From contig CAVYEW010000008.1 of assembly GCA_963767645.1 (NCBI GenBank), positions 248,001 to 312,000 of the forward strand: DNA of 64,000 bases, in the 5' to 3' direction. Source of the DNA: DATFDN01 sp963767645. Its GTDB lineage: Bacteria > Pseudomonadota > Alphaproteobacteria > Acetobacterales > Acetobacteraceae. Position numbers and translations under genes: made by a program. Shown here piece by piece: positions 55,586 to 64,000 of this stretch. The number at the start of each line of letters is the position of its first letter. The first letter of the stretch is position 1. The notes below the pieces were generated by a model, which worked only from the letters and a program-made list of their open reading frames with translations, was not told where the DNA came from and made no database searches.

Positions 55586-56719
55586 ATGTCCTCCGCCCTC
55601 GCCTCCGCCCGCCCTCGCCTCGTGACGCCCGTTCCGCCGGAACTCACCGTGGTGGTGCCCTGCTTCAACGAGCAGCCGAATGTCGCGCCGCTGGTGGAAA
55701 AGCTCGACGCCGCCCTGGCGGGCATTGCCTGGGAAGTGCTGTTCGTCGATGACGACAGCCCCGACGGCACCGCCGCCGAAGCCCGCCGCCTCGCCCAGGC
55801 CAATTCGCGCGTGCGCTGCATCCGCCGTATCGGCCGGCGCGGGCTGGCCTCGGCGGTGATCGAGGGCGCGCTCGCCTCCTCCGCGCCATTCATCGCCGTG
55901 ATGGACGGCGACCTCCAGCACGACGAGACCCGGCTTGCCGAGATGCTCGGGCGCCTGCGCAGCGGCGCCTGCGACCTCGTCGTTGCCAGCCGCCATGTCG
56001 CCGGCGGCGATGCCGCGGGGCTCGCCTCCGGCTTCCGCCACACCTTGTCCGACGCCGGCATCCGCATCGCCCAGCGCCTGCTTCCCGTCCGGCTGACCGA
56101 TCCAATGAGCGGGTTCTTCATGCTGCGGCGTCGGCTGTTCGAGGCCGTGGCTCCGCGGCTGACCGGGAAGGGTTTCAAGATCCTGCTCGACTTGGTGCTC
56201 AGCGCGCCCTCGGCGCTGCGCGTGGTCGAGATACCGGCCCGCTTCCGCCCGCGCGCCGCCGGCGAGAGCAAGCTCGACGTGTTGGTGGGCGCGCAGTTCC
56301 TCGCCCTGCTGATCGACAAGCTGCTGCGCGGGGCGGTGCCGTTGCGCTTCATCGCGTTCGGGGCGGTGGGCGGGCTCGGCCTCGTCGTCCACCTGATCGT
56401 GCTGACCCTGGCGTTCCATCTCGGCGGGCTTGGCTTCGGCGCCGCGCAGGCATTGGCGACCGTCGTGGCCATGGTCTGCAATTTCCAACTCAACAACCAG
56501 ATCACCTATCGCGACCATAGGCTGAACGGCGCACGGGTCTGGCGCGGGCTGGCGCTGTTCATGGCGGTTTGCGGCCTGGGCGCGGCCGCCAATGTCGGCA
56601 TCGCGCGCACGCTCTATCTGTCCCACACCGGCTGGACGCTGTCGGGGGCAACCGGCGCGATGCTTGGGGTTGTCTGGAATTATGCGGTCTCCTCCACCCT
56701 GGTCTGGCGGACCCGGTGA
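55586..56719 (+). CDS. Family 2 glycosyltransferase fused to a GtrA domain
   Basis: 377 residues from ATG 55586 (an ATG at 55508 would add 26). Residues 18-240 are a dolichol-phosphate-mannose-synthase-like GT2: LTVVVPCFNEQPNVAPLVEK, LFVDDDSPDGTA, DxD region in VMDGDLQHDETRL, MSGFFMLRRRLFE. Residues 250-377 are four membrane helices of GtrA type (LRFIAFGAVGGLGLVVHLIV, VVAMVCNFQLNNQITYRD). Such fusions make polyprenyl-phosphate sugars and move them across the membrane. The GT39 gene that follows (overlap GTGA) would use them. Confidence 0.9.
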   Translation: MSSALASARPRLVTPVPPELTVVVPCFNEQPNVAPLVEKLDAALAGIAWEVLFVDDDSPDGTAAEARRLAQANSRVRCIRRIGRRGLASAVIEGALASSAPFIAVMDGDLQHDETRLAEMLGRLRSGACDLVVASRHVAGGDAAGLASGFRHTLSDAGIRIAQRLLPVRLTDPMSGFFMLRRRLFEAVAPRLTGKGFKILLDLVLSAPSALRVVEIPARFRPRAAGESKLDVLVGAQFLALLIDKLLRGAVPLRFIAFGAVGGLGLVVHLIVLTLAFHLGGLGFGAAQALATVVAMVCNFQLNNQITYRDHRLNGARVWRGLALFMAVCGLGAAANVGIARTLYLSHTGWTLSGATGAMLGVVWNYAVSSTLVWRTR

Positions 56720-58197
56720 GCCGCACCTCGGTTCGGCCCGGCGGGCCGGCGCTGCTGGCACTCTTCGCCCTACTGGCCCTTACCCTGGTGCGGCTGGCGG
56801 TCGCGCGGTTCGCGCCGCTGGCGCCCGACGAGGCGTATTACTGGATCTGGTCGCGCGCCCTCGCGCCCGGTTATCTCGACGCGCCACCCATGGTGGCGCT
56901 GTGGATACGTGCCGGGACCGCGCTCGCCGGGCCCGGTGCCCTCGGCGTCCGCTTGCTCGGGCCGCTTTCCGCCGCGCTCGGCTCGCTGCTGCTGTGGGAT
57001 GCCGGGGAGCGATTGCTGCCCGGACGGCGCGCGGGTCTGGTCGGGGCCGCGCTGCTGAACGCCACGCTGCTGTTCGGCGTCGGCGCGGTGGTGATGACGC
57101 CCGATACGCCGCTGCTGTTCTTCTGGGTAGCCTGCCTTTGGGCGCTCGCGCGGTTCCTCGGCGCGCGGTACGGCGCCTGGCTGGTGCTCGCCGGCCTGTT
57201 CGGCGGCCTGGCGCTGGACAGCAAATACACCGCCGCGCTGCTCGCTCCGGCGATTCTGCTATGGCTGCTCGCGGTGCCGGAGCTGCGGCGCTGGCTGGTC
57301 CGCCCGGCGCTTTGGCTCGGCGTCCTGGCGGGCGCGGCGGCGTTCGCCCCGGTGGTGGCCTGGAACGCGGCGCATGGCTGGGTAAGCTTTCTCAAGCAGG
57401 GCGGCCGGGTCGGCGATTTTCGCCCGACCAACGCGCTCCGCTTCCTGAGCGAGCTGGCGGCCGGGCAGGCGGGGCTGGCCACGCCGCTGGTGTTCATCCT
57501 GTGCATTGCCGGCGCTCTGGCGGCGTTGCGGCTCGGCTGGAAGCGCCGCGATCCGGCATGGACCCTGCTGGCGGCACTGACCCTCCTGCCGGCCCTGGTG
57601 TTCGTGCAGCACGCCTTCGGCGACCGCGTGCAGGCGAACTGGCCGGCCGTGCTCTATCCCTCGGCGAGCCTCGCTGTCGCCAGTCTGGAATGGCGCGTCT
57701 GGACCAGGCTCCGAGCACCGGCGGTGGCGCTCGGCCTCGCCATCACCGCGCTCGCCTATGCACAGGCGACCGCCGCGCCGTTTCCGCTGCCGGCCGCCTT
57801 CGATCCCACCGCCTTGCGGCTGGCCGGCTGGCCGGGTCTCGCCGAGCAGGTGGACGCGGCGCGGCGTGCGGCGGGAGCAAGCTTCGTCGCCTCCGACGAA
57901 TATGGCGAGGCCGCCGAACTCGCCCGCGCCCTGCCCGTCGCTGTGCCGGTGCTCGGCGTCGAGCGCCGCTGGGCGCTGTTCGCCCTCCCACGAGCGTCTA
58001 TCGCCGGGAAGACCGGTATCCTGGTGCGCAGCGCCCGCCGCGGACCGGATCTCGACGCCGCTCCTTGGGCCTCTGTCCGCCCCCTGGCCGGCGCGGAACG
58101 GCGCCGCAATGCGCAGGTCATTGAGCGGTTTCGGCTTTATCGCGTGACCGCACGCCCCGGCGTCTCCGAGGCGCTGCTGCCCCGGGCCCTGCATTGA
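56716..58197 (+). CDS. Membrane glycosyltransferase, GT39/ArnT type
   Basis: 493 residues, GTG start. N-terminal helix then the catalytic periplasmic loop FAPLAPDEAYYWIWSRAL with the D-E motif of ArnT/PMT (acidic Asp-Glu binds the metal), YLDAPPMVALWI, and about ten more hydrophobic segments. The C-terminal part is a soluble domain with FVASDEYGEAAELAR. It transfers a sugar from a polyprenyl-phosphate donor, fitting the preceding gene. Acceptor could be lipid A, protein or glycan. Confidence 0.88.
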   Translation: MSRTSVRPGGPALLALFALLALTLVRLAVARFAPLAPDEAYYWIWSRALAPGYLDAPPMVALWIRAGTALAGPGALGVRLLGPLSAALGSLLLWDAGERLLPGRRAGLVGAALLNATLLFGVGAVVMTPDTPLLFFWVACLWALARFLGARYGAWLVLAGLFGGLALDSKYTAALLAPAILLWLLAVPELRRWLVRPALWLGVLAGAAAFAPVVAWNAAHGWVSFLKQGGRVGDFRPTNALRFLSELAAGQAGLATPLVFILCIAGALAALRLGWKRRDPAWTLLAALTLLPALVFVQHAFGDRVQANWPAVLYPSASLAVASLEWRVWTRLRAPAVALGLAITALAYAQATAAPFPLPAAFDPTALRLAGWPGLAEQVDAARRAAGASFVASDEYGEAAELARALPVAVPVLGVERRWALFALPRASIAGKTGILVRSARRGPDLDAAPWASVRPLAGAERRRNAQVIERFRLYRVTARPGVSEALLPRALH

Positions 58198-58212
58198 GGT
58201 GCGCCGGCGGCC

Positions 58213-59233
58213 CTACTGCCGCGCCGTCTGTCCGAACACCCGCGTGAGGAAGGCGCCGAAATCGCGGTTCGAACTCCGCACGTATCGCGTCGTCCCGTCC
58301 GATCGGATAAGGCCGGCTGCCGGTGCAGAGCCCCAGGATGATCTTGCGCAGGAACGGGCCGGACATCGGCAGATGCGTGTTCTCGTCGCGCACCGTGCCG
58401 TCGCGCTCGACGCGGAAGCGGCAGCCGGCGAGCTGCCGGCCGATCAGCTGCCGAGGCATCCCGCCGTCCCATTGATGCACGGCACCGGGATAGGAGATGA
58501 CATCCACTTGGCTGCCGCCCGAGCGAAGATCGTCGGCGACCTGCGCGCAGCGATCCGGCCGGATGAGCTGGTCCTCGGCGCCGTAGAGCATCAGCAGCGG
58601 TGCGCCGGTGGTGCGGCTGTCGGCGAAGCGCGCGATGCAGGGCGCATAGAATGCGACATGGCCGGCGAAGCGCGGGCCGTGCGGGGCGAAGGCGTCGGCC
58701 AGCTGCGCGTACATGGCATATTCGGTGGCCATGCCGCCGTAGCTGAAGCCGGCCAGCACCACGCGATGCGGGTCGATCTCGGGCCGCGTCGCCAGGTAGC
58801 GCAGCGCCGCGTAGGCATCGGCCACGAACATCGTCTCGGTGATGTTCAGCACGCGCTCGATGAACCCGGTGCCGAGATCGCGGCGGCTGTCATATGTCTG
58901 CACCAGCAGCACCGCGATCCCCATCGATGCAAGCTGCGGGCCGTACTTGGCCCGGTCCTGGATCATGCCGGCCGAGCCGTGCAGCATCACCACCGCGGGA
59001 GTCGCATGGTCCGGCGCCGCACCTTTCGGCAGGAACAGCAGGCCGCTGACCGTGCGCGCCAGCGCGCGCGCTGTCGCGGCGGGCACAAATGGATCACTGC
59101 TCGGGAAGCGCACCGTCTCCTGCCGTACGCCCTGCACGGCTTCGGGGTCTGGCCAGGGATCGACGATGTGGAAGGACATGGCGGGCGCAGCCGGGAGCAG
59201 GAGCAGAAAGGCGGCGAGCAAGGCGCGGATCAT
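58213..59233 (-). CDS. Exported dienelactone hydrolase-like enzyme, frameshifted at the end
   Basis: About 340 residues. Signal peptide MIRALLAAFLLLLPAAPAMS. Alpha/beta-hydrolase core: VVMLHGSAGMIQDRAKYG, nucleophile Ser in VVLAGFSYGGMATEY, acid Asp in LYGAEDQLIRPD, His in YPGAVHQWDGG. The final residues read SNRDFGAFLTRVFGQTARQ in a neighbouring frame from about 58270, with a stop at 58213; the main frame instead runs into Arg-rich nonsense. So one indel near 58270 is likely. Dienelactone hydrolase family; natural substrate unknown. Convergent with the GT39 gene. Confidence 0.8.
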
Positions 59234-59457
59234 GGCGGGTGCAGGTTGAGGTCGGAGGCGGAGCCAGGGACGGCACCGCTCCTGGGCCCGCCGGTGTGCC
59301 ATGCCTGCTCATTGCCGAGGGTCACAACCGAGGGAGTTGTTCCTCGGCACGACTTTGCATCGAGGGCTAGCCCTTGCCACACTAGCCCTTGCCACACTTG
59401 CACAAACCGCCGCGCCGCGAGGCGGGCGCCACACCCCGCCAGCAAGGACCCAGGGAC

Positions 59458-59919
59458 ATGACCGGCTGCCCGAAGCCTGTTCTCACGCGCGCCTCTGCGG
59501 GGTGGGTCATCTCTGTGCTCTTGCCGCTTCTGGCGCTTATCGCGCTGCAATGCGCGAGAGCGGCCCCGCCGGTCGAGCCCATCCGCTTCGCGCATGGAGC
59601 CTCGAGTACCGAGATCCGCGGCGCCGTCATCCGCGGCGAACGCGCGCTATACTCCCTGTCGGCGCGGGCGGGTCAGCATCTGTCGCTGCGCGTCACCGCG
59701 CTGGAAAGCAACGCGGCCGTCCAGATCTATGTGCCCGGCGCCAAGCCCGAGATGCGCCACTCCATGCTGGAGATCGCCGGGACGGCGCTGCCCGGCGCCG
59801 GTGAGGGCGACGATGCCACACGATGGACGGGAAGGCTCCCGGAAACCGGCACCTATCTCCTGGTCGTGGGTCCCACCCGGGGAAACGCCACCTACAGGCT
59901 GACCGTCGCCATCCGCTGA
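59458..59919 (+). CDS. Small exported protein with a pre-peptidase-like beta-sandwich
   Basis: 153 residues. Signal peptide with hydrophobic core VISVLLPLLALIALQC. Mature part: IRFAHGASSTEIRGAVIRGE, RALYSLSARAGQHLSLRVTA, then WTGRLPETGTYLLVVGPTRG and NATYRLTVAI. The pattern G-x-Y-x-L-x-A-x-x-G-Q followed by LPETGTYLLVV matches PPC (bacterial pre-peptidase C-terminal) type domains found in secreted proteins. Function as a stand-alone protein unknown. No operon partner. Confidence 0.65.
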   Translation: MTGCPKPVLTRASAGWVISVLLPLLALIALQCARAAPPVEPIRFAHGASSTEIRGAVIRGERALYSLSARAGQHLSLRVTALESNAAVQIYVPGAKPEMRHSMLEIAGTALPGAGEGDDATRWTGRLPETGTYLLVVGPTRGNATYRLTVAIR

Positions 59920-59935
59920 GCGACTGGTCCGGTGC

Positions 59936-60746
59936 TCATCCCGTCGGCTGGGCCGCGAGGAGGGCGGCCCATGTCTGCGCCCCGACGATGCCGTCCGCCG
60001 CCAGATCGTGGTCGGACTGGAAGCGTGCGACCGCCACCTCGGTGCCCGGCCCGAAATCCCCATCGATCGTGACGGAAAAATTCAAATTGCGGAGCAGGCT
60101 CTGCAGCGACGCGACCTCATCGCCCTTGGAGCCGCGCCCGAGCACGGGACGGCCTGCCGGCGTCGGCGACATGCCGGACAGCTGGAAACCCTCGATCCGC
60201 GCGAGCGCCGTCTTGGCCTTTGCGGTGTAGACGCGTCTGTCCTCCAGTCCATTCAAGCCGCCATTCACCAGCTTCGTCACCGTGAGAAGGTCATCCTGAT
60301 CGCAGGCAGCGTTGATGTTGCGGCGCTTCCAGTATTCGCAGGCAATGCGCAGCGAGATGGCAGGAACAGCCGCCAGCGCGGGATTGCCCTCAAGGTCGAG
60401 GTTCAAAGCCTTCCCGTAATCCTGATAATTCGTCCGGCCTGTCAGCTGCAGCAATCCACGGCCCTTGTACCGCGGCCCGTCGCCTTCGTGGGTGTTGCCG
60501 AGATCCTTCCTGCCCTCGTAAGCCTCGCCGCTCGCGAACTCCTCGGTGGTGCGGAATCCGGCGGAATTCGTGACAGGTTTGTCCAAGGAAGTGAGCTATC
60601 CGGAGCCTGGTGGTGATCAGATATCCCTCAAGCGTCGGACGCAGCACTTCACCCACCGCAGCAATGATCGCCGCCTGGCGTTCAGCTAGCTCGCCGCTGA
60701 ATGTCGGTGCGACTTCGCGCATTGTCTGGCTGTCTACGGGGATCAT
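59936..60746 (-). CDS. GH19 chitinase/lysozyme-like enzyme with C-terminal peptidoglycan-binding domain, frameshifted
   Basis: About 269 residues. First frame: LRIAHFLGQTCHE with catalytic Glu60. One extra base near 60557 ends that frame; the next continues SAGFRTTEEFASGEAYEGRK (second acid), GDGPRYKGRGLLQLTGRTNY and YWKRRNINAACDQDDLLTVT, all GH19. Residues about 200-265 are a PG_binding_1 domain: VLGRGSKGDEVASLQSLLRN, IDGDFGPGTEVAVARFQ, LAADGIVGAQTWAALL. No signal peptide. It looks like a phage endolysin, but no phage genes are near, so it may be a domesticated or orphan lysin. Confidence 0.82.
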
Positions 60747-61079
60747 CGTGGGCGCCTCCCTCGTGCTTGGCGAGCCGACCGCAGTTCCGCGCCGGGCCTA
60801 GTGCCTTCTGGCTTTATAGACTGATACGCCACCGATCACGGTGTTGACTACGGCTTAATTCCCATTGTCCCCGCGCAAGCGGTCAGGGTGCATTTCCACA
60901 CGCCCGAGCCGGTAAGGGAGCCGGGATTGAGGCTCGGTCCACGGTTATCCCCAGAAAGGGGGGTAAGTTCGTGGGTAACCCCGTGGATGGCCGTGCCTCA
61001 AGCTGTGGGCTGCGCGCCGGGTGCCGTAGCGGGTGCCGCCCTTCCACATATGGCCGCAATCGACTAATCACGAGCGGCG
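60747..61079. other. Intergenic region between lysin and metal-linked genes
   Basis: 333 bases with no reading frame I can support. It holds several short self-paired stretches (for example CCCCAGAAAGGGGGG near 60953 and CGTGGGTAACCCCGTGG near 60970), which may belong to the 5' leader of the 61080 gene. I looked for a cobalamin-type or other metal riboswitch and could not make one fit. Confidence 0.4.
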
Positions 61080-61436
61080 ATGATCGCCCAGCGACTCTCG
61101 CCGCTCGGCCTGTTCGCCGCCATCCTGGCCTTGGCAGCGCAACTCGTGGCCGGAGCATTGGTCCCGCAACCCGCCTGGGCTGCGTCGCAGGGTAGCGAGT
61201 CGTGCGCGGACATGGGCAAGGCCCCCGCCCATGATCGGCAGCGCAAACCCAACTGCCCGTTCTGCCCGTTCTGCCTGGCAGTGGCCCATCCCGCGCCGAC
61301 GCTTGCCACCCCGCCACTGCTGCCCTCGCCCTCGATCGTCCAGGTCGCGCGCGCCGTCCTTCTTCCGCCGGCGCGCGCACCCCTGACGCTGCCGTCCCTC
61401 GCTGCGCAACCACGCGGACCTCCTGGACCCTCCTGA
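61080..61436 (+). CDS. Small exported protein with CPFCPFC motif (DUF2946-like)
   Basis: 118 residues. N-terminal signal (LGLFAAILALAAQLVAGALV) and mature part with SCADMGKAPAHDRQRKPNCP and CPFCPFC, then a Pro/Ala/Leu-rich tail. DUF2946-type proteins share this size, signal and C-P-x-C pattern and often sit near copper genes. The Cys/His residues could bind Cu(I). Context with CopC and CopD downstream supports a metal role, but this is inference. Confidence 0.6.
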   Translation: MIAQRLSPLGLFAAILALAAQLVAGALVPQPAWAASQGSESCADMGKAPAHDRQRKPNCPFCPFCLAVAHPAPTLATPPLLPSPSIVQVARAVLLPPARAPLTLPSLAAQPRGPPGPS

Positions 61437-61447
61437 GGCATGCAAGC

Positions 61448-61467
61448 GGCGCGGCCTTGGCCGCGCC
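61448..61467. repeat. Perfect GC palindrome
   Basis: GGCGCGGCC-TT-GGCCGCGCC: 9-bp arms and a two-base centre, between the CPFCPFC gene and the outer-membrane protein gene. No run of T follows, so it is not a normal terminator. It could slow RNA decay, or be an operator. Confidence 0.6.
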
Positions 61468-61498
61468 ATGTCCGCTCGTGCTCGAGGGGAGTTCCTTC

Positions 61499-62437
61499 AT
61501 GAAACGCGCCTTCGTTCCGGCCGCGCTCGCTGCCGGGTTCCTGCTACCGCATCACACGCGCGCACACGGCGTCGCCGGCCCTCGCCTGTTCGTCAACACG
61601 TTGATCCTCGATGATCCCGCGGTCGCCGACGAGGCGGCGCTGCCCACCTTCTCCTGGCAGCGCTCGCCAGGGGGCGGCGAGGAACACGACTTCAACTTCG
61701 AGCTCGACAAGCGCATCACCGAGCGCTTCGGATTCGCGCTCAACGACGGCTACAGCATTCGGACCACGCCGGGTGCGAAGAACGCGACCGGGTGGCAGAA
61801 CCTGTTTCTCACGCTGAAATACCAGGCCTACGTCAATCCGGAGCACGAGCTCCTGCTCGCCGTTGGCGTGATCCGGGAGTTTCCGCGCACCGGTTCACCG
61901 GTGCTCGGCAACGACGATGTCGGCACCACCACGCCCACGCTCTATTGGGGCAAGGGACTGGGAGATCTGCCGATCGGCTGGCTGCGGCCGCTCGCCGTCA
62001 CCGGCACGATCGGCTACCAATACGCCGACAAGCGGCTGGGCACGGTCGCCGCGCCGGAACCCGGCCCGGGCCTGCCGGGCGTGGTGTTCAACAACGGCCT
62101 GGAGAACCGCTGGGTGGGCGGACTGTCGGTTCAGTACAGCCTGCCGTACCTGCAGGCCCAGGTCCGCGACATCGGGCTGCCCGCGTTTCTCGGCGCCGTG
62201 ACCCCGCTTGTGGAACTTGCGTGGTCCTCGCCGGCCAGCCGCCCGCACGCGCAAGGCACGCAATACCTGTTCGGCGTCGGCGCCAATTACACGGCGCGCA
62301 CCTATGCCATAGGGATTGAGGCGCTGATCCCCGCCAACGGCCAGACGGGACGAGCGATCGGCGCCATCGCGCAACTGCACTGGTATTTCGACGATCTGTT
62401 CCCGAACACGCTGGGCAAGCCGATGCTGCCATGGTGA
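61499..62437 (+). CDS. Predicted outer-membrane beta-barrel protein (MetA-like)
   Basis: 312 residues. Signal peptide MKRAFVPAALAAGFLLPHHT. The mature part has alternating strands and turn pairs: HDFNFELDKRITERFGFALN, WQNLFLTLKYQAYVNPEHEL, WLRPLAVTGTIGYQYADKRL, NRWVGGLSVQYSLPYLQAQV and an aromatic end LHWYFDDLFP. This resembles the phenol-degradation MetA-type transporter-like barrels. Its position before CopC (start overlaps its stop) suggests it works with the copper genes. Confidence 0.65.
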   Translation: MKRAFVPAALAAGFLLPHHTRAHGVAGPRLFVNTLILDDPAVADEAALPTFSWQRSPGGGEEHDFNFELDKRITERFGFALNDGYSIRTTPGAKNATGWQNLFLTLKYQAYVNPEHELLLAVGVIREFPRTGSPVLGNDDVGTTTPTLYWGKGLGDLPIGWLRPLAVTGTIGYQYADKRLGTVAAPEPGPGLPGVVFNNGLENRWVGGLSVQYSLPYLQAQVRDIGLPAFLGAVTPLVELAWSSPASRPHAQGTQYLFGVGANYTARTYAIGIEALIPANGQTGRAIGAIAQLHWYFDDLFPNTLGKPMLPW

Positions 62438-62790
62438 GCCGTGCTCTCCGAGCGGCGCTCGCCCTGCTGGTGACGGGAGCGGCACCGGCGGGCGCACACG
62501 CCTTCCTGGAACACGCCAGCCCACCGGTCGGCAGCCGGGTTGCGACCTCGCCCGCCGCGCTCGATCTTTCGTTCACCGAAGGCGTGGTGCCGCATTTCAG
62601 CCGGGTGGAGGTCCTGGGACCGTCAGGCCAGGCACTGCGCACCGGGGAGCCGCGCTTGGGCAAGGATGCGCGCGAGCTGATCGTGCCTTTGCCGCCGCTG
62701 ATGCCCGGCCAGTATTCGGTGGTGTGGCACGTCACCTCGCAGGACACGCACAAGACCGAGGGGCGGTTCAGCTTCACGGTCGGGCGGTGA
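62431..62790 (+). CDS. copC: Copper resistance protein CopC
   Basis: 119 residues. Signal peptide cut before HAFLEHASPP, so the mature protein starts with His, the usual Cu(II) brace. Late ligands Asp and His in VTSQDTHKTEG. Cupredoxin-like fold, PPLMPGQYSVVWHVTS. Binds copper in the periplasm and hands it on. ATG 62431 overlaps the stop of the outer-membrane protein gene. CopD follows. Confidence 0.9.
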   Translation: MVSRALRAALALLVTGAAPAGAHAFLEHASPPVGSRVATSPAALDLSFTEGVVPHFSRVEVLGPSGQALRTGEPRLGKDARELIVPLPPLMPGQYSVVWHVTSQDTHKTEGRFSFTVGR

Positions 62791-62803
62791 GGGAACCGGC
62801 CGC

Positions 62804-63661
62804 ATGGAGATGACCGGACCGCCGGTCTGGCTGACGCTGCTGCGCGGCTGCCATGACGCGGCAGCCCTGTCACTGCTCGGCGCGCTGGCCTTCACACCCT
62901 GCGTGCTGGCGCGCGATCTGGCCGCGCGCATGGCGCCGAAGCTGCGCCGCCTGGCCGGGATCAGCGGCGCGCTGGCGCTCGTCCTCGGCACCGGATGGTT
63001 TCTCGCCGAGGCGGCGGAGGTGGCTGACGCACAGGGCATCGCGGCGGCTTTCGGCGCGGTGCCTGCCTTCGTTGTGTATCTTTCGTTCGCTCAGGTGCTG
63101 CTTGCACGGCTCGCGCTGATCGTCGCGGCGCTGGCGTTATTGGGACGTCCCGCGGTCGCGCTGGCTTTCGCGGCCGTGGCGGTGGCCGTGCAGCCCTGGC
63201 TCGGCCATGCCGCACAGGTCGGCCCCGGCCTCGCCGCCTCGGAGGCGCTGCACCTGCTGGCCGCCGGGCTCTGGCTTGGCGGGCTGATACCTCTGCTGCT
63301 CTGTCTGCGGGCGCTCCCCTTGCGCGATGCCGCCCGGGTCTGCCGCCGCTTCACTTGGCCCGGACTGGCGGCGGTGCTGGTTCTCGCGGGCACCGGACCG
63401 GCGCAGGGATTGACCTTGGCGGGCGGCGCGGCGGGATTGGTTGGCACGACCTATGGCCGGGTCGCGCTGCTGAAGTCGGCGCTGTTCGCGCTGGCGCTGG
63501 CGTTCGCCGCCCGCAACGGCCTGGCGCTTACCCCAGGGCTGGGCCGCACGCCTTCCACATCGCGCGCGCTTGCGGGATCGATCGGGATCGAAGCGGCGAT
63601 CGGCGCCGCGATCGTGCTGGCGGCGGGCTGGCTCGCCAACCTGGCGCCGGGCGGAGGCTAG
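62804..63661 (+). CDS. copD: Copper resistance membrane protein CopD
   Basis: 285 residues with eight hydrophobic segments. CopD motifs: an early RGCHDAAALSLLGALAF, a middle HAAQVGPGLAASEALHLLAA with the His-x14-His spacing, GLWLGGLIPLLLC, and FTWPGLAAVLVLAGTGPAQG. It moves copper across the inner membrane with CopC. Start ATG 62804 comes 13 bases after copC. The stop is followed by a MITE-like element 16 bases on. Confidence 0.87.
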   Translation: MEMTGPPVWLTLLRGCHDAAALSLLGALAFTPCVLARDLAARMAPKLRRLAGISGALALVLGTGWFLAEAAEVADAQGIAAAFGAVPAFVVYLSFAQVLLARLALIVAALALLGRPAVALAFAAVAVAVQPWLGHAAQVGPGLAASEALHLLAAGLWLGGLIPLLLCLRALPLRDAARVCRRFTWPGLAAVLVLAGTGPAQGLTLAGGAAGLVGTTYGRVALLKSALFALALAFAARNGLALTPGLGRTPSTSRALAGSIGIEAAIGAAIVLAAGWLANLAPGGG

Positions 63662-63676
63662 TGACCGGCGCCCGGC

Positions 63677-63838
63677 TAGTGCGTTTTCAGGCTGACTGTA
63701 CCGACGCGCCGTTTCACCCCCTCCCCTGTCCCCTCCCGCAAGGGGAGGGGGACGTGGTAGGCGACTCCCCCTCCCCTTGCGGGAGGGGGTCGGGGGGAGG
63801 GATACGCCGGCGGTTCCAGTCTGAGTGAAACGGCTCTA
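63677..63838. mobile_element. MITE-like element with TA-bounded inverted ends, copy 2
   Basis: 162 bases, near-identical to 28209-28369 from TAGTGCGTTTTCAGGCTGAC to GAGTGAAACGGCTCTA. Differences are a few bases, such as CCGACGCGCC against TCGACGCGCC. Here it stands alone between copD and the ligA-like gene with no insertion sequence next to it, so the ends can be defined by comparison. Confidence 0.75.
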
Positions 63839-63848
63839 GGCTGCCGAA

Positions 63849-64000
63849 ATGGACATCCCCGGCACGACCGTCTTCACCGGCGAGCGCTCCCAACAAGGCT
63901 ACAACCTCAACCGTCTCGCCATGTCGCTCACCGATCCAGCCCAGCGGGAGCGGTTCCGCGCCGACGAGGCGGGCACGATGCGGGCGATGGGGCTCTCGGA
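63849..64000 (+). CDS. Protocatechuate/gallate dioxygenase alpha subunit (LigA-like), partial
   Basis: First 50 codons only; runs off the right edge. Begins MDIPGTTVFTGERSQQGYNL and continues NRLAMSLTDPAQRERFRADE, the N-terminus of LigA-type small subunits of extradiol class III dioxygenases. The catalytic large subunit (LigB) would be expected next, outside the window. The start lies 11 bases after the end of the MITE-like element, which may affect its promoter. Confidence 0.8.
   Translation, partial: MDIPGTTVFTGERSQQGYNLNRLAMSLTDPAQRERFRADEAGTMRAMGLS

Noticed and set aside
60880..61060. Cobalamin or other riboswitch before the copper-linked genes
   Set aside because: The short stems do not assemble into a known aptamer and key conserved boxes are absent.

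Overview
The window is very GC-rich, densely coded bacterial DNA. Gene content (MmcB, MutY beside a DciA/DUF721 protein, DsbA-like and SMC genes in a row, family III CoA-transferase, several Tat/Sec substrate-binding proteins, a LigA-type subunit) points to an alphaproteobacterium, most likely in the Rhodospirillales/Acetobacteraceae area. The lineage is inferred from content and composition; there is no rRNA or tRNA gene here to fix it.

Layout. 1-3645: end of a peptide-type substrate-binding protein, a GtrA protein, a patatin-like lipase and a family III CoA-transferase. 3736-7107: a large SAM-cyclase-ATPase-TPR signalling protein. 7177-11631: thpR and a tesA-like esterase divergent from a YbbA/YbbP-type ABC exporter, the same neighbourhood as tesA-ybbA-ybbP in E. 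coli. 11715-15559: Bax inhibitor-1 protein, ispE, mmcB, pterin dehydratase, a small zincin and a DUF169 protein. 15638-21149: an alpha/beta hydrolase, a zinc uptake operon (znuA-znuC-znuB), an OprB-like porin and a Pro/Trp-rich secreted protein. 21210-26992: mutY, dciA-like gene, dsbA-like gene, smc. 27014-29585: a mobile-element cluster (REP doublet, IS481, MITE-like element, decayed IS630). 29666-36708: a branched-chain-type binding protein, a PEP-CTERM protein, an acyl-CoA dehydrogenase-like flavoprotein, and a 2-kb island of small exported proteins between a truncated and an intact copy of isovaleryl-CoA dehydrogenase. 35530-41774: leucine catabolism (isovaleryl-CoA dehydrogenase and both methylcrotonyl-CoA carboxylase subunits) and an MFS carrier. 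41778-46335: a complete livFGMHK-type ABC importer. 46472-54525: M20 peptidase, Phd/VapC-type module, YkgJ-type protein, YkoP-like protein, AI-2E transporter, flavin monooxygenase, OsmC and Bcr/CflA exporter. 54648-55511: a candidate structured RNA and a small class III cyclase. 55586-60746: two membrane glycosyltransferases, a dienelactone-hydrolase-like enzyme, a small exported protein and a GH19 lysozyme-like enzyme. 61080-63661: a metal-linked group (CPFCPFC protein, outer-membrane protein, CopC, CopD). The window ends in a LigA-like dioxygenase subunit.

The most important caution is that about fifteen otherwise well-conserved genes, including smc (four times), liuB, livM, znuB and ybbP, carry single-base frame changes in conserved regions. 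They are spread evenly, and the conserved motifs resume at once in another frame. This looks much more like residual indel errors in the assembly than real gene decay. Coordinates of such genes are given across the break.

No convincing new defence or biosynthetic system was found. The most unusual items are a two-copy 161-162-bp MITE-like element with TA-bounded inverted ends lying exactly between two insertion sequences, a related family of C/G-rich hairpin repeats (one of which supplies the ribosome binding site of liuB), a candidate structured RNA before a cyclase gene, and the island framed by a 475-bp partial duplication of isovaleryl-CoA dehydrogenase.
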